Positions 18,833 through 29,688 of a DNA stretch of 64,000 bases are shown here, in pieces. The stretch is from Mycobacterium haemophilum DSM 44634. Its GTDB lineage: Bacteria > Actinomycetota > Actinomycetes > Mycobacteriales > Mycobacteriaceae. Below the pieces are notes generated by a model. That model had not been told where the DNA came from and made no database searches. It saw nothing but the letters and a program-made list of their open reading frames with translations. The first letter of the stretch is position 1. Every line of letters begins with the position of its first letter. Position numbers and translations under genes: made by a program. The stretch spans positions 1,212,607-1,276,606 of the forward strand of contig NZ_CP011883.2 of NCBI RefSeq assembly GCF_000340435.2. The letters run 5' to 3'.

Positions 18833-19812
18833 CGGCCGCTATGTCAGCTGGGAAGACCACCGCGCACTGCGAGGCGGTGCTTGACGAAATCGAACGTGTC
18901 GTGGTGGGCAAGCGCGACGCGCTCACGCTCATCCTCATCGCGGTCCTCGCCCGCGGTCACATACTCATCGAAGATCTGCCCGGTCTGGGCAAGACGCTGA
19001 TCGCGCGATCTTTCGCTGCGGCGCTGGGGCTTCGGTTCACCCGGGTGCAGTTCACGCCCGATCTGCTGCCGGCGGACCTGCTGGGCTCGACCATTTACGA
19101 CATGCAGTCGGGCCGTTTCGCGTTCCGTTCCGGACCCATTTTTACCAACCTGCTGCTTGCCGACGAGATCAACCGCACACCCCCGAAAACCCAGGCGGCG
19201 CTGCTGGAGGCGATGGCCGAGGGGCAGGTGAGCATCGACGGCGAAACCCATAAGCTGCCCACGCCATTCATCGTTCTGGCCACCGACAACCCGATCGAGT
19301 ACGAGGGCACCTATCCGTTACCGGAGGCACAGCTGGATCGGTTCGCGATCCGATTGGAACTGCGATATCTGTCCGAACGCGACGAGACTTCTATGCTGCG
19401 CCGTCGCCTCGAACGCGGGTCGGCCGAGCCGACGGTGAATCAAGTCGTGGACGTACGCGATCTGTTAGCGATGCGCGAATCGGTGGAACAGGTGACCGTA
19501 CACGAGGATGTTTTGCACTATGTGGTGTCGCTAGCCACCGCGACCCGGCACCATCCGCAAATAGCGGTGGGTGCTAGCCCGCGAGCAGAACTCGATCTGG
19601 TCCAACTCGCCCGCGCCCGTGCGCTGCTGCTTGGCCGGGACTATGTGATCCCTGAAGATGTCAAAGCGCTTGCCGCTACAACAGTTGCGCACCGGATCAC
19701 GCTGCGCCCGGAGATGTGGGTGCGAAAGATTCAGGGGGCTGACGTCATCGGAGAACTGTTGCGGCGCTTGCCGGTCCCTCGAGCAGTCAGGTCACCTGGG
19801 GAAGCAGGATGA
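18829..19812 (+). CDS. moxR3: MoxR-family AAA+ ATPase
   Basis: The 327-residue ATPase has Walker A GLGKT (in IEDLPGLGKTLIA), Walker B LLLADEINR, sensor 1 VLATDNP and the MoxR signature EYEGTYPLPEAQLDRF. MoxR ATPases act as chaperones for partner proteins, usually with a DUF58 protein encoded next door, as here. The ATG at 18829 overlaps the upstream stop; MSAGKTT is a possible later start. It corresponds to Mtb Rv3164c. Confidence 0.93.
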   Translation: MTAAMSAGKTTAHCEAVLDEIERVVVGKRDALTLILIAVLARGHILIEDLPGLGKTLIARSFAAALGLRFTRVQFTPDLLPADLLGSTIYDMQSGRFAFRSGPIFTNLLLADEINRTPPKTQAALLEAMAEGQVSIDGETHKLPTPFIVLATDNPIEYEGTYPLPEAQLDRFAIRLELRYLSERDETSMLRRRLERGSAEPTVNQVVDVRDLLAMRESVEQVTVHEDVLHYVVSLATATRHHPQIAVGASPRAELDLVQLARARALLLGRDYVIPEDVKALAATTVAHRITLRPEMWVRKIQGADVIGELLRRLPVPRAVRSPGEAG

Positions 19813-19819
19813 GTGCGGT

Positions 19820-21091
19820 GTGATCGAGATTCGTGAAGTTGAGTTACGTTGGCGTGCATCACGTCTGACGCGGTCAATCGCTACCTGCGCCGGGGCTGCG
19901 CTGGCCATCGCCGTGATCGGCAGTCGCTGGCAGCTGATTGCATTCGCGGCACCGCTGCTCGGCGTGTTGTGCTCGATCAGCTGGCAGCGCCCGGTGCCGA
20001 AGATCCAGGTTCACGGGGAGCCCGATTCGCAGCGATGCTTCGAAAACGAACAGGCGCGACTGACCGTATGGGCGACCCAGGAAAACAGCGCTGAATCCGG
20101 GCCCGTGGCAGTCGAACTTTCCGTCTTTGCCGTCGCCGGAATGAGGCTCGAAGTTGTCGACTCGGAATCGCGTCAAGTGGTTGCCGCAGTGGCAGAACGC
20201 TGGGGCCGATACCCCATCCGGGCCCGGGTCAACGTCGTCGCGCGCGGTGGGCTGCTGACCGGAACGGGTACCGTCGACGCGGCCTTCGTCGTCGTGTTTC
20301 CGCTGACGCCGCCGCAGTCGACGCCGATTCCGCGGACCGAGTTACTCGATCGCCTGGGTGCCCACCTCACCCGGTACATCGGCCCAGGTGTCGAGTACGC
20401 CGACATTCGCCCCTATGTGTCCGGCGACCAATTGCGTGCTGTGAACTGGCCAGTCAGTGCGCGCCGCGGCCAATTGCATATCACGCAGCGATTGACCGAC
20501 CGCGCCGCCGATGTGGTGGTGCTGATCGATACGTATCGGCAGCCGGCGGGCCCGGCGACCGACGCCACCGAACGAGTCGTGCGCGGCGCGGCTCAGGTGG
20601 TGCAGACCGCGCTGCGACACGGCGATCGTGCCGGGATCGTCGCGCTCGGAGGTAACCGCCCGCGGTGGCTTGGCGCCGATATCGGACAGCGCCAGTTCTA
20701 TCGGGTGCTCGATACCGTGCTCGGTGCTGGTGACCAATTCGAAAACACAACTGGGACACTCGCGCCGCGAGCGGCCGTTCCCGCGGGGGCGATCGTTGTC
20801 GCGTTCTCCACCTTGCTGGACACTGAATTCGCCCTGGCGTTGATCGACCTCCGCAAACGCGGCCATGTCGTGGTCGCCGTCGATGTTCTGGGCAGCTCCC
20901 CGTTCGAAGGCGAGCATGACCCCCTGGTGGTTCGGATGTGGGCGCTGCAGCGCTCTTCCATGTATCGCGACATGGCCACCGTGGGTGTCGATGTGCTGTC
21001 CTGGCGAGGGGATCGCGGCCTGGAGCAGTCGATGGGTGTGCTGCCCCACCGCCGCCATCGGATGCCGGGACCGCCACGCGGAAAGCACTGA
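19820..21091 (+). CDS. DUF58 (von Willebrand-like) protein (Rv3163c-like)
   Basis: The 423-residue protein has two N-terminal membrane segments (about residues 17-55) and the DUF58 signature VEYADIRPYVSGDQLRAVNWPVSARRGQLHITQ. A vWA-like region with DVVVLIDTYR follows. The GTG start (VIEIREVELRWR) matches Mtb Rv3163c in position and length. DUF58 proteins are the usual clients or partners of MoxR ATPases. Confidence 0.9.
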   Translation: MIEIREVELRWRASRLTRSIATCAGAALAIAVIGSRWQLIAFAAPLLGVLCSISWQRPVPKIQVHGEPDSQRCFENEQARLTVWATQENSAESGPVAVELSVFAVAGMRLEVVDSESRQVVAAVAERWGRYPIRARVNVVARGGLLTGTGTVDAAFVVVFPLTPPQSTPIPRTELLDRLGAHLTRYIGPGVEYADIRPYVSGDQLRAVNWPVSARRGQLHITQRLTDRAADVVVLIDTYRQPAGPATDATERVVRGAAQVVQTALRHGDRAGIVALGGNRPRWLGADIGQRQFYRVLDTVLGAGDQFENTTGTLAPRAAVPAGAIVVAFSTLLDTEFALALIDLRKRGHVVVAVDVLGSSPFEGEHDPLVVRMWALQRSSMYRDMATVGVDVLSWRGDRGLEQSMGVLPHRRHRMPGPPRGKH

Positions 21092-21092
21092 C

Positions 21093-21542
21093 ATGACATC
21101 GATCCCGCGACCCGCTACCCGAATTTTGTCGGCCGTTTTCGGCCTTCTGATGGTAGGGTCGGCCGTCGTCGGATCCGACGGGTTGGCAGCTGTCGCAGCC
21201 GCGGTAGCCATGCTGGGAGTGGGGGTAGCGACCGTGTATCGACCGGCCGCCACGCTTGCCGTCTTGCTGTCGGTGTGCACCATCGTGATATCCAATCCGT
21301 CGCAAGCGCTAGCCGCACTATCCGGACTTTGCGCCGCGGCCTACCTGGTATTCCGGTACGCGGCCGGCACTCCCGTCGCCGGCGTCATGGCAAGCTGGCC
21401 GACAATTATTGCAGCCGTGGGGTTTACGTTTGTCGGATTGGTCGCGACGTCGTTCCCGCTGCAGTTGCCCTGGTTGCCCTTGGCGGCGCCGCTGGCGGTG
21501 CTGGCGATCTATGTGTTGGCCACCCGCCCATTCATGGGCTGA
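21093..21542 (+). CDS. small integral membrane protein (Rv3162c-like)
   Basis: The 149-residue protein is almost entirely hydrophobic, with about five membrane helices and no polar motif. The ATG lies one base after the DUF58 stop. It is the last gene of the moxR3 unit and ends 8 bases from the convergent nuoN stop. Mtb PPE53, Rv3160c and Rv3161c, which lie between these genes in Mtb, are absent. Confidence 0.8.
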   Translation: MTSIPRPATRILSAVFGLLMVGSAVVGSDGLAAVAAAVAMLGVGVATVYRPAATLAVLLSVCTIVISNPSQALAALSGLCAAAYLVFRYAAGTPVAGVMASWPTIIAAVGFTFVGLVATSFPLQLPWLPLAAPLAVLAIYVLATRPFMG

Positions 21543-21550
21543 TACGAAAC

Positions 21551-23149
21551 TCAGTGCACTAGTTGGGCGGCCCGGTCAGCCAGGTCTAACAGCGGCTGTG
21601 GTGCGATGCCCAGCGCTACCGTGACGGCGGCGCAGACCGCGATGGCGACCTTGCTCAAGATGCCCGGCTCCACCACTTGTGGTGTTTCGTCGGATGCTTC
21701 GGTGAAGAACATCAGCACAATGACCCGCACGTAGAAATACGCCGCGACCCCGCTGGAGATCACCCCGATGATCACCAGCGGCACCGCTCCGCCCTGCGCA
21801 GCCGCCTTGAACACGGCGAACTTGCTGACGAATCCACTGGTCAGCGGAATGCCGGCGAAAGCCAACAGAAACATTGAAAACATCACGCCCACAATGGGTG
21901 AGCGCTGTCCCAGTCCAGCCCAGTGCGACAGGTCGGCATCTTCGACCCCCTCCGCGTTGCGGATCAGGCCGACGACCGCGAACGCTCCGACGGTGCTGAA
22001 GCTGTAGGCGACCAAATAGAACAACGTTGCGGAAAGGCCCGCGGGGCTGTCGGCGATCACCCCGGTAAGGATAAAGCCGACATGCGCGACCGATGAATAA
22101 GCCAGCATCCGCTTCACGTCGGTTTGGTTCACCGCCGTGACGGTGCCGACCGCCATGGTCAGGATCGAAATCGCCCACAGCACAGGGCGCCACTGATCAT
22201 GCAGCGGAGGCAGCGCGACATAAACCACCCGCAGCAGGGCGCCGAACGCCGCGACCTTGGTGGCCGCCGCCATGAATCCCGTGATCGGAGTGGGCGCACC
22301 CTGGTAGACATCGGGAATCCAGGAGTGGAACGGGACCGCGCCGACCTTGAACAGCAGACCAACCGACACCAGCGCGACGCCGACCAACGCCATCGAGTTG
22401 TCGCTCCGCGTGACCAGCGCATCACGGGTGCTAGTGAGGGTCAGGGTGCCGGTCGCGCCGTAGAGCAACGCCACGCCGTAAAGAAAGAATGCCGACGAGA
22501 ACGCGCCCAGCAGGAAGTACTTCATCGCAGCTTCCTGTGACAGCAGACGGCGATGACGGGCCAGCCCGCACATCAGGTACAACGGCAGCGACAGAACTTC
22601 CAGGGCAACAAACATCGTCAACAGGTCGTTGGAAGCGGGAAACACCATCATGCCGCCGACGGCCAGCATCGCCAGTGGGAAAAGCTCCGTCTGGGCGACG
22701 CCGGCCCGTTCCGCCTCACGTTCGGCGTCGCTGCCCGGTACCGCAGATGCCTGCGGGGTAAAAGAATCCAATCCGCCTGTGTTCCCAGTGGTTCCGGCGC
22801 CCACCGCCACTTTGGATTTGCTGGCCTGTCCGGTGGCACTGCGTTCGGCGATGAAAATGACCGCCATCATCGCGACCAGCAGTACGGTGCCTTGTAGGAA
22901 CAGGGTCGGTCGGTCAATGGCGATGGCGCCCAGCACTGCGGTGCGACCGGACGCCGGAATCGACCTGGCCACCACGACGACCGCAATGAATGCTGCAACC
23001 AAACCGCCGAGCACAAGCGTCACTTGCGCGCCATAGCGTATTCGTCTGGGCAAGAACGCTTCGGCCAGCACGCCGGCGACTGCGACCGAAAAGACAATGA
23101 GCATCGGGCACAGCAGGAAATACGCGATGCTGGGGGCGGGGAGGTTCAT
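21551..23149 (-). CDS. nuoN: NADH-quinone oxidoreductase subunit N
   Basis: The 532-residue proton-channel subunit of respiratory complex I carries LLFKVGAVPFHSWIPDVYQGAPTPI and VKRMLAYSSVAHVGFI, the conserved Lys/His of the antiporter core. A mycobacterial insertion rich in Gly/Ser/Ala sits at about residues 105-140. The ATG overlaps the nuoM stop (ATGA). It is the last gene of the nuo operon. Confidence 0.95.
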   Translation of the reverse strand: MNLPAPSIAYFLLCPMLIVFSVAVAGVLAEAFLPRRIRYGAQVTLVLGGLVAAFIAVVVVARSIPASGRTAVLGAIAIDRPTLFLQGTVLLVAMMAVIFIAERSATGQASKSKVAVGAGTTGNTGGLDSFTPQASAVPGSDAEREAERAGVAQTELFPLAMLAVGGMMVFPASNDLLTMFVALEVLSLPLYLMCGLARHRRLLSQEAAMKYFLLGAFSSAFFLYGVALLYGATGTLTLTSTRDALVTRSDNSMALVGVALVSVGLLFKVGAVPFHSWIPDVYQGAPTPITGFMAAATKVAAFGALLRVVYVALPPLHDQWRPVLWAISILTMAVGTVTAVNQTDVKRMLAYSSVAHVGFILTGVIADSPAGLSATLFYLVAYSFSTVGAFAVVGLIRNAEGVEDADLSHWAGLGQRSPIVGVMFSMFLLAFAGIPLTSGFVSKFAVFKAAAQGGAVPLVIIGVISSGVAAYFYVRVIVLMFFTEASDETPQVVEPGILSKVAIAVCAAVTVALGIAPQPLLDLADRAAQLVH

Positions 23150-24840
23150 CGGTGCGGTCCTTCGGCTGGCGCGGGGGCGGCCCCCGAAACCGGACGGGTC
23201 ACAGTCGGCACGGGATCATGCTGGCCGATGGTAGTCATGGTGTTCTCGACCGCGGGATTGATCAGGTCCAGCGCCGGTTTGGGGTAGATCCCCAGCGCGA
23301 TCAACAGCGCGATCAACGGTGCTACGACGATCATTTCGCGCGGCGCCAGGTCACGGATTCGTTCGTTGCCTCGCGCCACTGGCCCGGTCATTACCCGCTG
23401 GTAGAGCAGGAGCATGTAGACGGCCGAAAGGACCAACGCGGTAACGCCGAATGCCGCCGCCAGCCAGTAGCGGTTGAAAGTTCCTAATAGGACCAGGAAT
23501 TCGCTAATGAATGGGGCTAGACCGGGCAACGACAAAGTTGCCATGGCCGAAACCATGAAGGTGCCGGCCAGGATCGGGGCCACTTTCTGCACGCCGCCGT
23601 AGTCGGCGATCGTCCGGCTGCCGCGCCGTGCTATCAGGAAGCCCGCGATCAGGAACACCGCGGCGGTGGACAGGCCGTGGTTGAGCATGTACAGCGTCGA
23701 CCCGCTCTGCCCCTGACTGGTCATCACGAAGATCCCCAGAATGATGAACCCAAAGTGCGAGATCGAAGTGTAGGCGATTAGACGCATCATGTCGGCTTGA
23801 CCGATAGCCACAATCGCGCCGTAGATCACCCCGATGACGGCCAACACGACGATCAGCGGGCGGAAATACGTTGAGGCGCTGGGGAACAGCTGTAGGCAGT
23901 AGCGCAGCATGCCGAAGGTGCCGACCTTATCCATCACGGCCATCATCAGCACTGCGGTGGCCGGTGTGGCCTCGACTGCCGCGTCCGGCAGCCAGCGGTG
24001 GAACGGCCAGAGCGGGGCCTTGATCGCGAACGCGAACATAAAGCCCAAGAACAGCGCCTTGATTACCGCGGGATCTGCGCTGTAGCGTCCGGACGCGAAG
24101 CCGGCGACGATGTCACGGAAGTCGAATGAGCCAGCAGCCTGTTGCGCGGTGACCATATACAGCCCGATCACTGCCGCCAGCATGATCAATCCGCCGAACA
24201 GGTTGTACAGCAGGAACTTCACCGCAGCACGTGATCGGCCAGGACCTTTACCGAAGCCGCCGATCAGGAAATACATCGGGATGAGCATGGCCTCGAAGAA
24301 CACGTAGAACAGCAAGACGTCCAACGCGATCACCGAGATCAGCACCATCGACTCGATGGCCAATGTCAGGGCGACGTAGGCGTGCACGCCCCGGGGATTG
24401 CGCTCGCCGCTTCGTGACGATCGCAAGCTCGGCGAAGCCGGGCGCAGCGGGTCGTCACCATCGTCACGTGACGATCGCAAGCTCGGCGAAACCGGGCGCA
24501 GCGGGTCGTCACCATCTGCATCGTTCCAGCCCGCTATCAACAGCAGCGGAATCAGCACCGCGGTCAGCAGCACCAGCACCACTGCGATGCCGTCCACGCC
24601 GAGGGTGTAGCCAGCCCCAAACGCCGGTATCCACCGATGGCTTTCGATGAATTGGTAAGCTGCGCCACCGGTTTTGAAGCCGGCGGTGATGATGATCGCC
24701 ACCGCCAACACCAGCACACTGACCGCCAGGCCGGTCCATTTGGCAAGCTGCCGCAGCCCAGCGGGCAGCAGGATGATCAGCACCGAACCTGCCAATGGCA
24801 CCAGCCACAGCACGCTCAGCCACGGCATGTTGTTCACCAC
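23146..24840 (-). CDS. nuoM: NADH-quinone oxidoreductase subunit M
   Basis: The 564-residue proton-channel subunit carries [27 protein letters not shown] and [15 protein letters not shown]. An insertion at about residues 109-143 consists of two near-identical 18-residue units ([17 protein letters not shown]), encoded by a 54-base repeat, in a loop between helices. Mtb NuoM also has a longer, different loop here. Starts GTG 24840 and GTG 24837 are both possible; the latter gives the GTGA overlap typical of this operon. Confidence 0.95.
   Translation of the reverse strand: MVNNMPWLSVLWLVPLAGSVLIILLPAGLRQLAKWTGLAVSVLVLAVAIIITAGFKTGGAAYQFIESHRWIPAFGAGYTLGVDGIAVVLVLLTAVLIPLLLIAGWNDADGDDPLRPVSPSLRSSRDDGDDPLRPASPSLRSSRSGERNPRGVHAYVALTLAIESMVLISVIALDVLLFYVFFEAMLIPMYFLIGGFGKGPGRSRAAVKFLLYNLFGGLIMLAAVIGLYMVTAQQAAGSFDFRDIVAGFASGRYSADPAVIKALFLGFMFAFAIKAPLWPFHRWLPDAAVEATPATAVLMMAVMDKVGTFGMLRYCLQLFPSASTYFRPLIVVLAVIGVIYGAIVAIGQADMMRLIAYTSISHFGFIILGIFVMTSQGQSGSTLYMLNHGLSTAAVFLIAGFLIARRGSRTIADYGGVQKVAPILAGTFMVSAMATLSLPGLAPFISEFLVLLGTFNRYWLAAAFGVTALVLSAVYMLLLYQRVMTGPVARGNERIRDLAPREMIVVAPLIALLIALGIYPKPALDLINPAVENTMTTIGQHDPVPTVTRPVSGAAPAPAEGPHR
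24414..24515. repeat. 54-base repeat inserted in frame in nuoM
   Basis: One full 54-base unit (24414-24467) and most of a second (24468-24515) lie in tandem, differing at one base over the shared part. The core on the minus strand, GACCCGCTGCGCCCGGCTTC, recurs at 60.2-60.4 kb, so it belongs to an interspersed mycobacterial repeat family. Because the unit is 18 codons, copy-number change keeps the nuoM frame open. Confidence 0.8.
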
Positions 24841-26738
24841 AGCCGCACCGCCAGGATCAGCGCGGCCACCAGCACGGCGCCCGCCAGCATCGACAACGCG
24901 TAGTTGCGGGCGAAGCCGGTCTGCAGGCCCCGCAGCCGATCGGAGGTCCGGCCCACCAGTGTGCCCAGCGCGTTGACCGAGCCGTCCACACCTGCGTTGT
25001 CGACTGTGACCAGCGCATCAGTCAGCTGCGCGCCAGGGCGCATGAACACCTCCTCGTTGAAGGCATCGCCGTACAGGTCGGCGCGTGCGGCTGTCGTGAG
25101 CACCGAAACCTGGACGGGGGACACCCTGGGGATGACCGCCTTGCCGCCGTACATTCGCATAGCCACCGCAACACCGACCGCGACGACGGCCAACGCCACC
25201 GTGGTGCTGACCCAGGACGGAAGGGCGTGGGCAGCTTCTTCATGAACACCGACGACCGGCTCGAGCCAGTGCTGCAGGGTGCCACCATAGGCCAGGAGAC
25301 CGCCGGAGAACACCGAGCCGATGGCAAGCAGGATCATCGGCCACGCCATCACTTTCGGTGCCTCGTGCGGATGAGTTCCTGGCGCCCAACGGCTTTGGCC
25401 GAAGAAGGTCATCAGCATCACCCGAGTCATGTAGAACGCGGTGACACCGGCGCCTAGCAACGCGGCCCCGCCCAACACCATGCCGTGGGTGCCGCCGACG
25501 CCTAGCGCCGCTTCGATGATGGCGTCTTTGGAGAAGAAGCCCGCGAACGGGGGCACACCGATGATCGCCAGATATGCCAGCCCGAACGTGGCGAACGTGA
25601 CCGGCAGGGCGGCGCGTAGACCGCCGTAACGGCGCATGTCCTGCTCTTCGTGCATCGCGTGGATCACCGCCCCGGAGCCCAGGAACAGGCCGGCCTTGAA
25701 GAAACCGTGGGTGAGCAAGTGCATTATTGCGAAGGCATAGCCGGCCGGGCCTAACCCGGCGGCCAGCACCATGTAGCCGATTTGGCTCATTGTCGATGCG
25801 GCCAGCGCGCGTTTGATGTCATCCTTGGCGCAGCCGATGAACGCCCCGAACAGCAACGTGACGGCGCCGACGATGACCACCGCCAGTTGCGCGTCCGGCG
25901 CCAAGTTGTACAGCGGGCCCGAACGCACGATCAGATATACACCGGCTGTCACCATGGTGGCGGCGTGAATCAACGCGGACACCGGAGTGGGACCCTCCAT
26001 CGCGTCACCCAACCAGGCCTGCAGCGGAACCTGTGCGGACTTGGCGCAAGCGCCCAGCAGCAACAGCAACCCCATCGCGGTGAGCGGGCCGCGGCCGGCG
26101 GCGGGTGCTCCGGCGAACACCCCGGCGTACGACAGCGTGCCAAAGGTGCTGAACATCAAGAACATGCCCACGGCAAGCCCGGCATCCCCGACCCGGTTCA
26201 TTACGAACGCCTTCTTAGCGGCCGTGGCCGCCGACGGCTTGTGGTACCAAAACCCGATCAGCAGGTAGGAGGCTAAGCCGACGCCTTCCCAGCCGACATA
26301 GAGCACCAGGTAGTTGTCAGCGACCACCAGCAGCAGCATCGAGGCCAGAAACAGGTTGAGGTACCCGAAAAACCGGCGACGGTCCGGGTCCTCGGCCATG
26401 TAGCCGATCGAATAGATGTGGATCAGCGAGCCGACACCGGTGATCAGCAGCACGAAACACATGGACAGCTGGTCGATCTGCAGCCCGAAGTCGACCTGGA
26501 GCCCGCCGACCGGGATCCAGCTGAACAGCTTCTGGTGGATGACGCGGTCATCCCCGGCGCGGCCGAGCATGTCGGCGAGCAGCGTTGCGCCCACGCCGAA
26601 CGACGCAACCGCGGTGGCGCAGCCCAGCAGATGGCCCCAAGCGTCGGTGCGTCGGCCGCCGAAGAGCAATATTGTGGCACCCGCCAGCGGCAGTGCCACG
26701 AGCAGCCAGGTGTATTGAGTCCCCAAAAAACTTGTCAC
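24834..26738 (-). CDS. nuoL: NADH-quinone oxidoreductase subunit L
   Basis: The 634-residue distal proton-channel subunit shows [38 protein letters not shown] and [21 protein letters not shown], then the long C-terminal lateral helix region. The start is GTG at 26738. It overlaps nuoM by a few bases. Length fits Mtb NuoL (633). Confidence 0.95.
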   Translation of the reverse strand: MTSFLGTQYTWLLVALPLAGATILLFGGRRTDAWGHLLGCATAVASFGVGATLLADMLGRAGDDRVIHQKLFSWIPVGGLQVDFGLQIDQLSMCFVLLITGVGSLIHIYSIGYMAEDPDRRRFFGYLNLFLASMLLLVVADNYLVLYVGWEGVGLASYLLIGFWYHKPSAATAAKKAFVMNRVGDAGLAVGMFLMFSTFGTLSYAGVFAGAPAAGRGPLTAMGLLLLLGACAKSAQVPLQAWLGDAMEGPTPVSALIHAATMVTAGVYLIVRSGPLYNLAPDAQLAVVIVGAVTLLFGAFIGCAKDDIKRALAASTMSQIGYMVLAAGLGPAGYAFAIMHLLTHGFFKAGLFLGSGAVIHAMHEEQDMRRYGGLRAALPVTFATFGLAYLAIIGVPPFAGFFSKDAIIEAALGVGGTHGMVLGGAALLGAGVTAFYMTRVMLMTFFGQSRWAPGTHPHEAPKVMAWPMILLAIGSVFSGGLLAYGGTLQHWLEPVVGVHEEAAHALPSWVSTTVALAVVAVGVAVAMRMYGGKAVIPRVSPVQVSVLTTAARADLYGDAFNEEVFMRPGAQLTDALVTVDNAGVDGSVNALGTLVGRTSDRLRGLQTGFARNYALSMLAGAVLVAALILAVRLW

Positions 26739-26748
26739 TGTGGCGTTC

Positions 26749-27048
26749 TCAGCCTTTGAGTAGATTCGCGTCGTCGACCGACGCCGATTTGCGGGAACGG
26801 AAAATCGTCATGATGATGGCCAGGCCGACGACGACCTCGCAGGCAGCCACCACCATCGTGAAGAACGCGATCATCTGCCCGTCCAAGTGGCCATGCATCC
26901 GCGCGAAGGTGACGAACGCCAGGTTGACCGCGTTGAGCATCAGCTCGACGCACATGAACATCACGATGGCGTTGCGCCGCAACAGCACACCTGCGGCCCC
27001 GATGGTGAACAGCAGCGCAGAAAGGTAAAGGTAGTTAGCCGGATTCAC
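26749..27048 (-). CDS. nuoK: NADH-quinone oxidoreductase subunit K
   Basis: The 99-residue protein has three membrane helices and the family core [27 protein letters not shown], including the conserved membrane glutamates. The GTG start overlaps the nuoJ stop (GTGA). The upstream extension seen in this frame has no family match. Confidence 0.95.
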   Translation of the reverse strand: MNPANYLYLSALLFTIGAAGVLLRRNAIVMFMCVELMLNAVNLAFVTFARMHGHLDGQMIAFFTMVVAACEVVVGLAIIMTIFRSRKSASVDDANLLKG

Positions 27049-27839
27049 GACGCCCCTCCCTTGATCGCCTCCGCCGAGGGCGTTTCCAAACCGTCCGCAC
27101 CACGGGCCCGTAATATCCGCGACACCGACAGGTCCGAATAGGAGCCGTCGGGGAGCAGCGCGGCCACGTCCACCGCGTTCTGGCGCGCATAGACGCCCGG
27201 GTTGGGCAGCGGGGTGGGATGCCCGCCAGGAAGGAAGCGTTCCTGCGACAGCTCCCGCTGGGTCTTGCGACGCTCGAAACGCTCCCGATGCGCCAGCACC
27301 ATCGCCCCGACGGCGGCGGTGATCAGCAGCGCGCTGGTCAACTCGAACGCCCACAGATAGCGCGAGAAGATCAGCGCCGCCAAGCCCTCGACGTTGCCGT
27401 TGGCGTTGGCCGCGGTCAGGCCGGAGAAACCTGCGCCCGCCGCCACGTTGCCGATGGCGCCGACCAGCAATACGCCGAACCCGACGCCGGTCACCACGGC
27501 CGCGACGCGCTGTCCGCGCAGCGTCTCCTTCAGGGATTCTGCCGAGTCCACACCGATCAGCATCAGCACGAACAAAAACAGCATCATCACCGCGCCGGTG
27601 TAGACCACGACTTGCACCACGCCCAAGAACAGCGCGTCCTGGACCATGTAAAACACCGCCAGAATGATCATTGTCATCGCTAAAAACATCGCCGAATACA
27701 CCGCGTTGACCGACAACACCACCCCGATCGCGCCGATCAGCGCCAGCGCGCCCAACGCCCAAAACGTCACCGCTTCGCCGGTGGAGGTGCGAACGATGGT
27801 GGCAGCAGCCAGATTAGCGGCTAGATCAATCACGGTCAC
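27045..27839 (-). CDS. nuoJ: NADH-quinone oxidoreductase subunit J
   Basis: The 264-residue membrane subunit has five helices and the conserved [20 protein letters not shown] helix. A long hydrophilic C-terminal tail is typical of actinobacteria. The GTG start ([10 protein letters not shown]) overlaps the nuoI stop. Length fits Mtb NuoJ (262). Confidence 0.95.
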   Translation of the reverse strand: MTVIDLAANLAAATIVRTSTGEAVTFWALGALALIGAIGVVLSVNAVYSAMFLAMTMIILAVFYMVQDALFLGVVQVVVYTGAVMMLFLFVLMLIGVDSAESLKETLRGQRVAAVVTGVGFGVLLVGAIGNVAAGAGFSGLTAANANGNVEGLAALIFSRYLWAFELTSALLITAAVGAMVLAHRERFERRKTQRELSQERFLPGGHPTPLPNPGVYARQNAVDVAALLPDGSYSDLSVSRILRARGADGLETPSAEAIKGGAS

Positions 27840-28393
27840 TGGGGGTCTCCGGCTTTGGGTCCGGCGTTCTGCTTCTCCCGCAAACCATTTGACGTCACGT
27901 TGCCTTGGTAATAGTCCTTGTCGGTGGCACCTGGCGCCCTTGGATGCGGTGGCGCGGTCATCTCCGGCAGCAGCGGGGCCAGCAGCTGGTTCTTCTCGTA
28001 GATCAGGTCTGCACGGTTGTCATCGGCCATCTCGTATTCGTTGGTCATTGTCAGTGCCCGAGTCGGGCAAGCTTCGATGCACAAACCGCAACCGATGCAC
28101 CGTAGATAGTTGATCTGATATACCCGACCGTAGCGTTCCCCCGGCGAAAACCTCTGCTCGTCGGTATTGTCCGCGCCCTCAACGTAGATCGCGTCGGCCG
28201 GGCAGGCCCACGCGCACAGCTCGCAGCCGATGCATTTCTCCAGACCGTCCGGGTATCGGTTGAGTTGATGACGGCCGTGGTAGCGCGGTGCAACCGGACC
28301 CGGTTTCTCCGGGTACTCCTCGGTGACCGTCTTTTTGAACATCGAACCGAGCGTCACGCCGAATCCCGCTACGGCGTCCAGAAGTTTAGCCAC
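27836..28393 (-). CDS. nuoI: NADH-quinone oxidoreductase subunit I
   Basis: The 185-residue peripheral-arm subunit binds two 4Fe-4S clusters through [16 protein letters not shown] and [16 protein letters not shown], which carry electrons from NuoG to NuoB. The GTG start ([12 protein letters not shown]) overlaps the nuoH stop by 8 bases. A longer upstream frame is only a reading through nuoH. Confidence 0.95.
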   Translation of the reverse strand: MAKLLDAVAGFGVTLGSMFKKTVTEEYPEKPGPVAPRYHGRHQLNRYPDGLEKCIGCELCAWACPADAIYVEGADNTDEQRFSPGERYGRVYQINYLRCIGCGLCIEACPTRALTMTNEYEMADDNRADLIYEKNQLLAPLLPEMTAPPHPRAPGATDKDYYQGNVTSNGLREKQNAGPKAGDPQ

Positions 28394-29606
28394 GTGCGTC
28401 CTCCTTGCTCGCACCGACTGGTAGCGGCGGTGTCGGGAATGCCGGCTCTGCGGCCACCGGGTGGCGCTGCGGGGCCTGAGCTCTGGGGACGCTGAACGGC
28501 TTTCGCAGCGATAGCAGCAGCGTCGCGGCAACAACAATGCTGCTGATGACCAGCACCGGGGTCCAATACTGGAAACCCTGGTTGCGCAAGGTGCGGATCA
28601 CTGCCGCGATCATCACCCACACCAGCGAGACGGGGATCAGCAACTTCCAGCCCAGCGCCATGAACTGGTCGTAGCGCAGCCGGGGCAAGGACGCCCGCAG
28701 CCAGAAATAGACGAACAAAAATCCCCACACCTTGGCGGTGAACCAAATCAGCGGCCACCAGCCGGTGTTAGCTCCTGCCCAGATGTTCAGCGGCCAGGGA
28801 GCATGCCAGCCGCCGAGGAACATCGTCGCGGCCAGCGCCGAAACCGTGGTCATGTTGACATATTCGGCGAGCATGAACATCGCGAACTTCAGCGACGAGT
28901 ACTCGGTGTGGAAACCGGCGACTAGCTCACCTTCGGCTTCGGGCAAGTCGAATGGGGCGCGGTTGGTTTCACCGACCATCGAGATGAGATAGATCACAAA
29001 CGACGGCAGCAGCAGAAATACGTACCAGACGTCTTCCTGGGCTTTGACGATTCCGGACGTCGACATGGTGCCGGCGTAAAGGAAGACCGCCGCGAACGAC
29101 AGCCCCATTGCAACCTCATACGAGATGACTTGGGCGGTGGAGCGCACGCCGCCCAGCAGCGGGTAGGTGGAGCCCGACGCCCAACCGCCCAACACGATGC
29201 CGTACACCCCGATCGCGGAGAGCCCCAGGATGAACAGCACCGCGGCCGGCAGGTCTGTCAGCTGCAATGGTGTGCGATGGCCGAACACCGACACCTCGGG
29301 GCCGAACGGGATGAACGCGAACGCGGTGAACGCCGGAATCACCGAGATCACCGGCGCCACGAAATACACGAACCGATCGATACCGCCGGGGGTGATGCTC
29401 TCCTTAAGCGCCAGCTTGATTCCGTCGGCCAGGCTCTGCAGAGCACCTTTCGGACCCACTCGATTTGGACCTGGCCGCAGCTGCATCCGGCCCAGCAGCT
29501 TGCGTTCGGCCAGGATCGCCACCAGCACCGTGAGCATAAGGAACACGAATATGGCGAGCGACTTGCCCAGCACCAGCCACCAGGGGTCGTGTCCGAAGGC
29601 GGTCAT
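28386..29606 (-). CDS. nuoH: NADH-quinone oxidoreductase subunit H
   Basis: The 406-residue membrane subunit forms much of the quinone chamber. Signatures are [19 protein letters not shown], the acidic loop [26 protein letters not shown] and [12 protein letters not shown]. The ATG ([10 protein letters not shown]) matches the family start. An 82-base gap separates it from the nuoG stop, the largest spacing inside this operon apart from near-contiguous junctions. Confidence 0.95.
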   Translation of the reverse strand: MTAFGHDPWWLVLGKSLAIFVFLMLTVLVAILAERKLLGRMQLRPGPNRVGPKGALQSLADGIKLALKESITPGGIDRFVYFVAPVISVIPAFTAFAFIPFGPEVSVFGHRTPLQLTDLPAAVLFILGLSAIGVYGIVLGGWASGSTYPLLGGVRSTAQVISYEVAMGLSFAAVFLYAGTMSTSGIVKAQEDVWYVFLLLPSFVIYLISMVGETNRAPFDLPEAEGELVAGFHTEYSSLKFAMFMLAEYVNMTTVSALAATMFLGGWHAPWPLNIWAGANTGWWPLIWFTAKVWGFLFVYFWLRASLPRLRYDQFMALGWKLLIPVSLVWVMIAAVIRTLRNQGFQYWTPVLVISSIVVAATLLLSLRKPFSVPRAQAPQRHPVAAEPAFPTPPLPVGASKEDARG

Positions 29607-29688
29607 GCGGTTGCCTCGCGCGAGGGTGCGCACATGGACGTCACTATCGGCGTGTCGACGTACCAACACGCACACTCGCGGTAGTGGG

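Noticed and set aside
24390..24530. A CRISPR-like array in nuoM
   Set aside because: Only two contiguous repeat units without spacers, in frame in a coding sequence; it is a tandem repeat.
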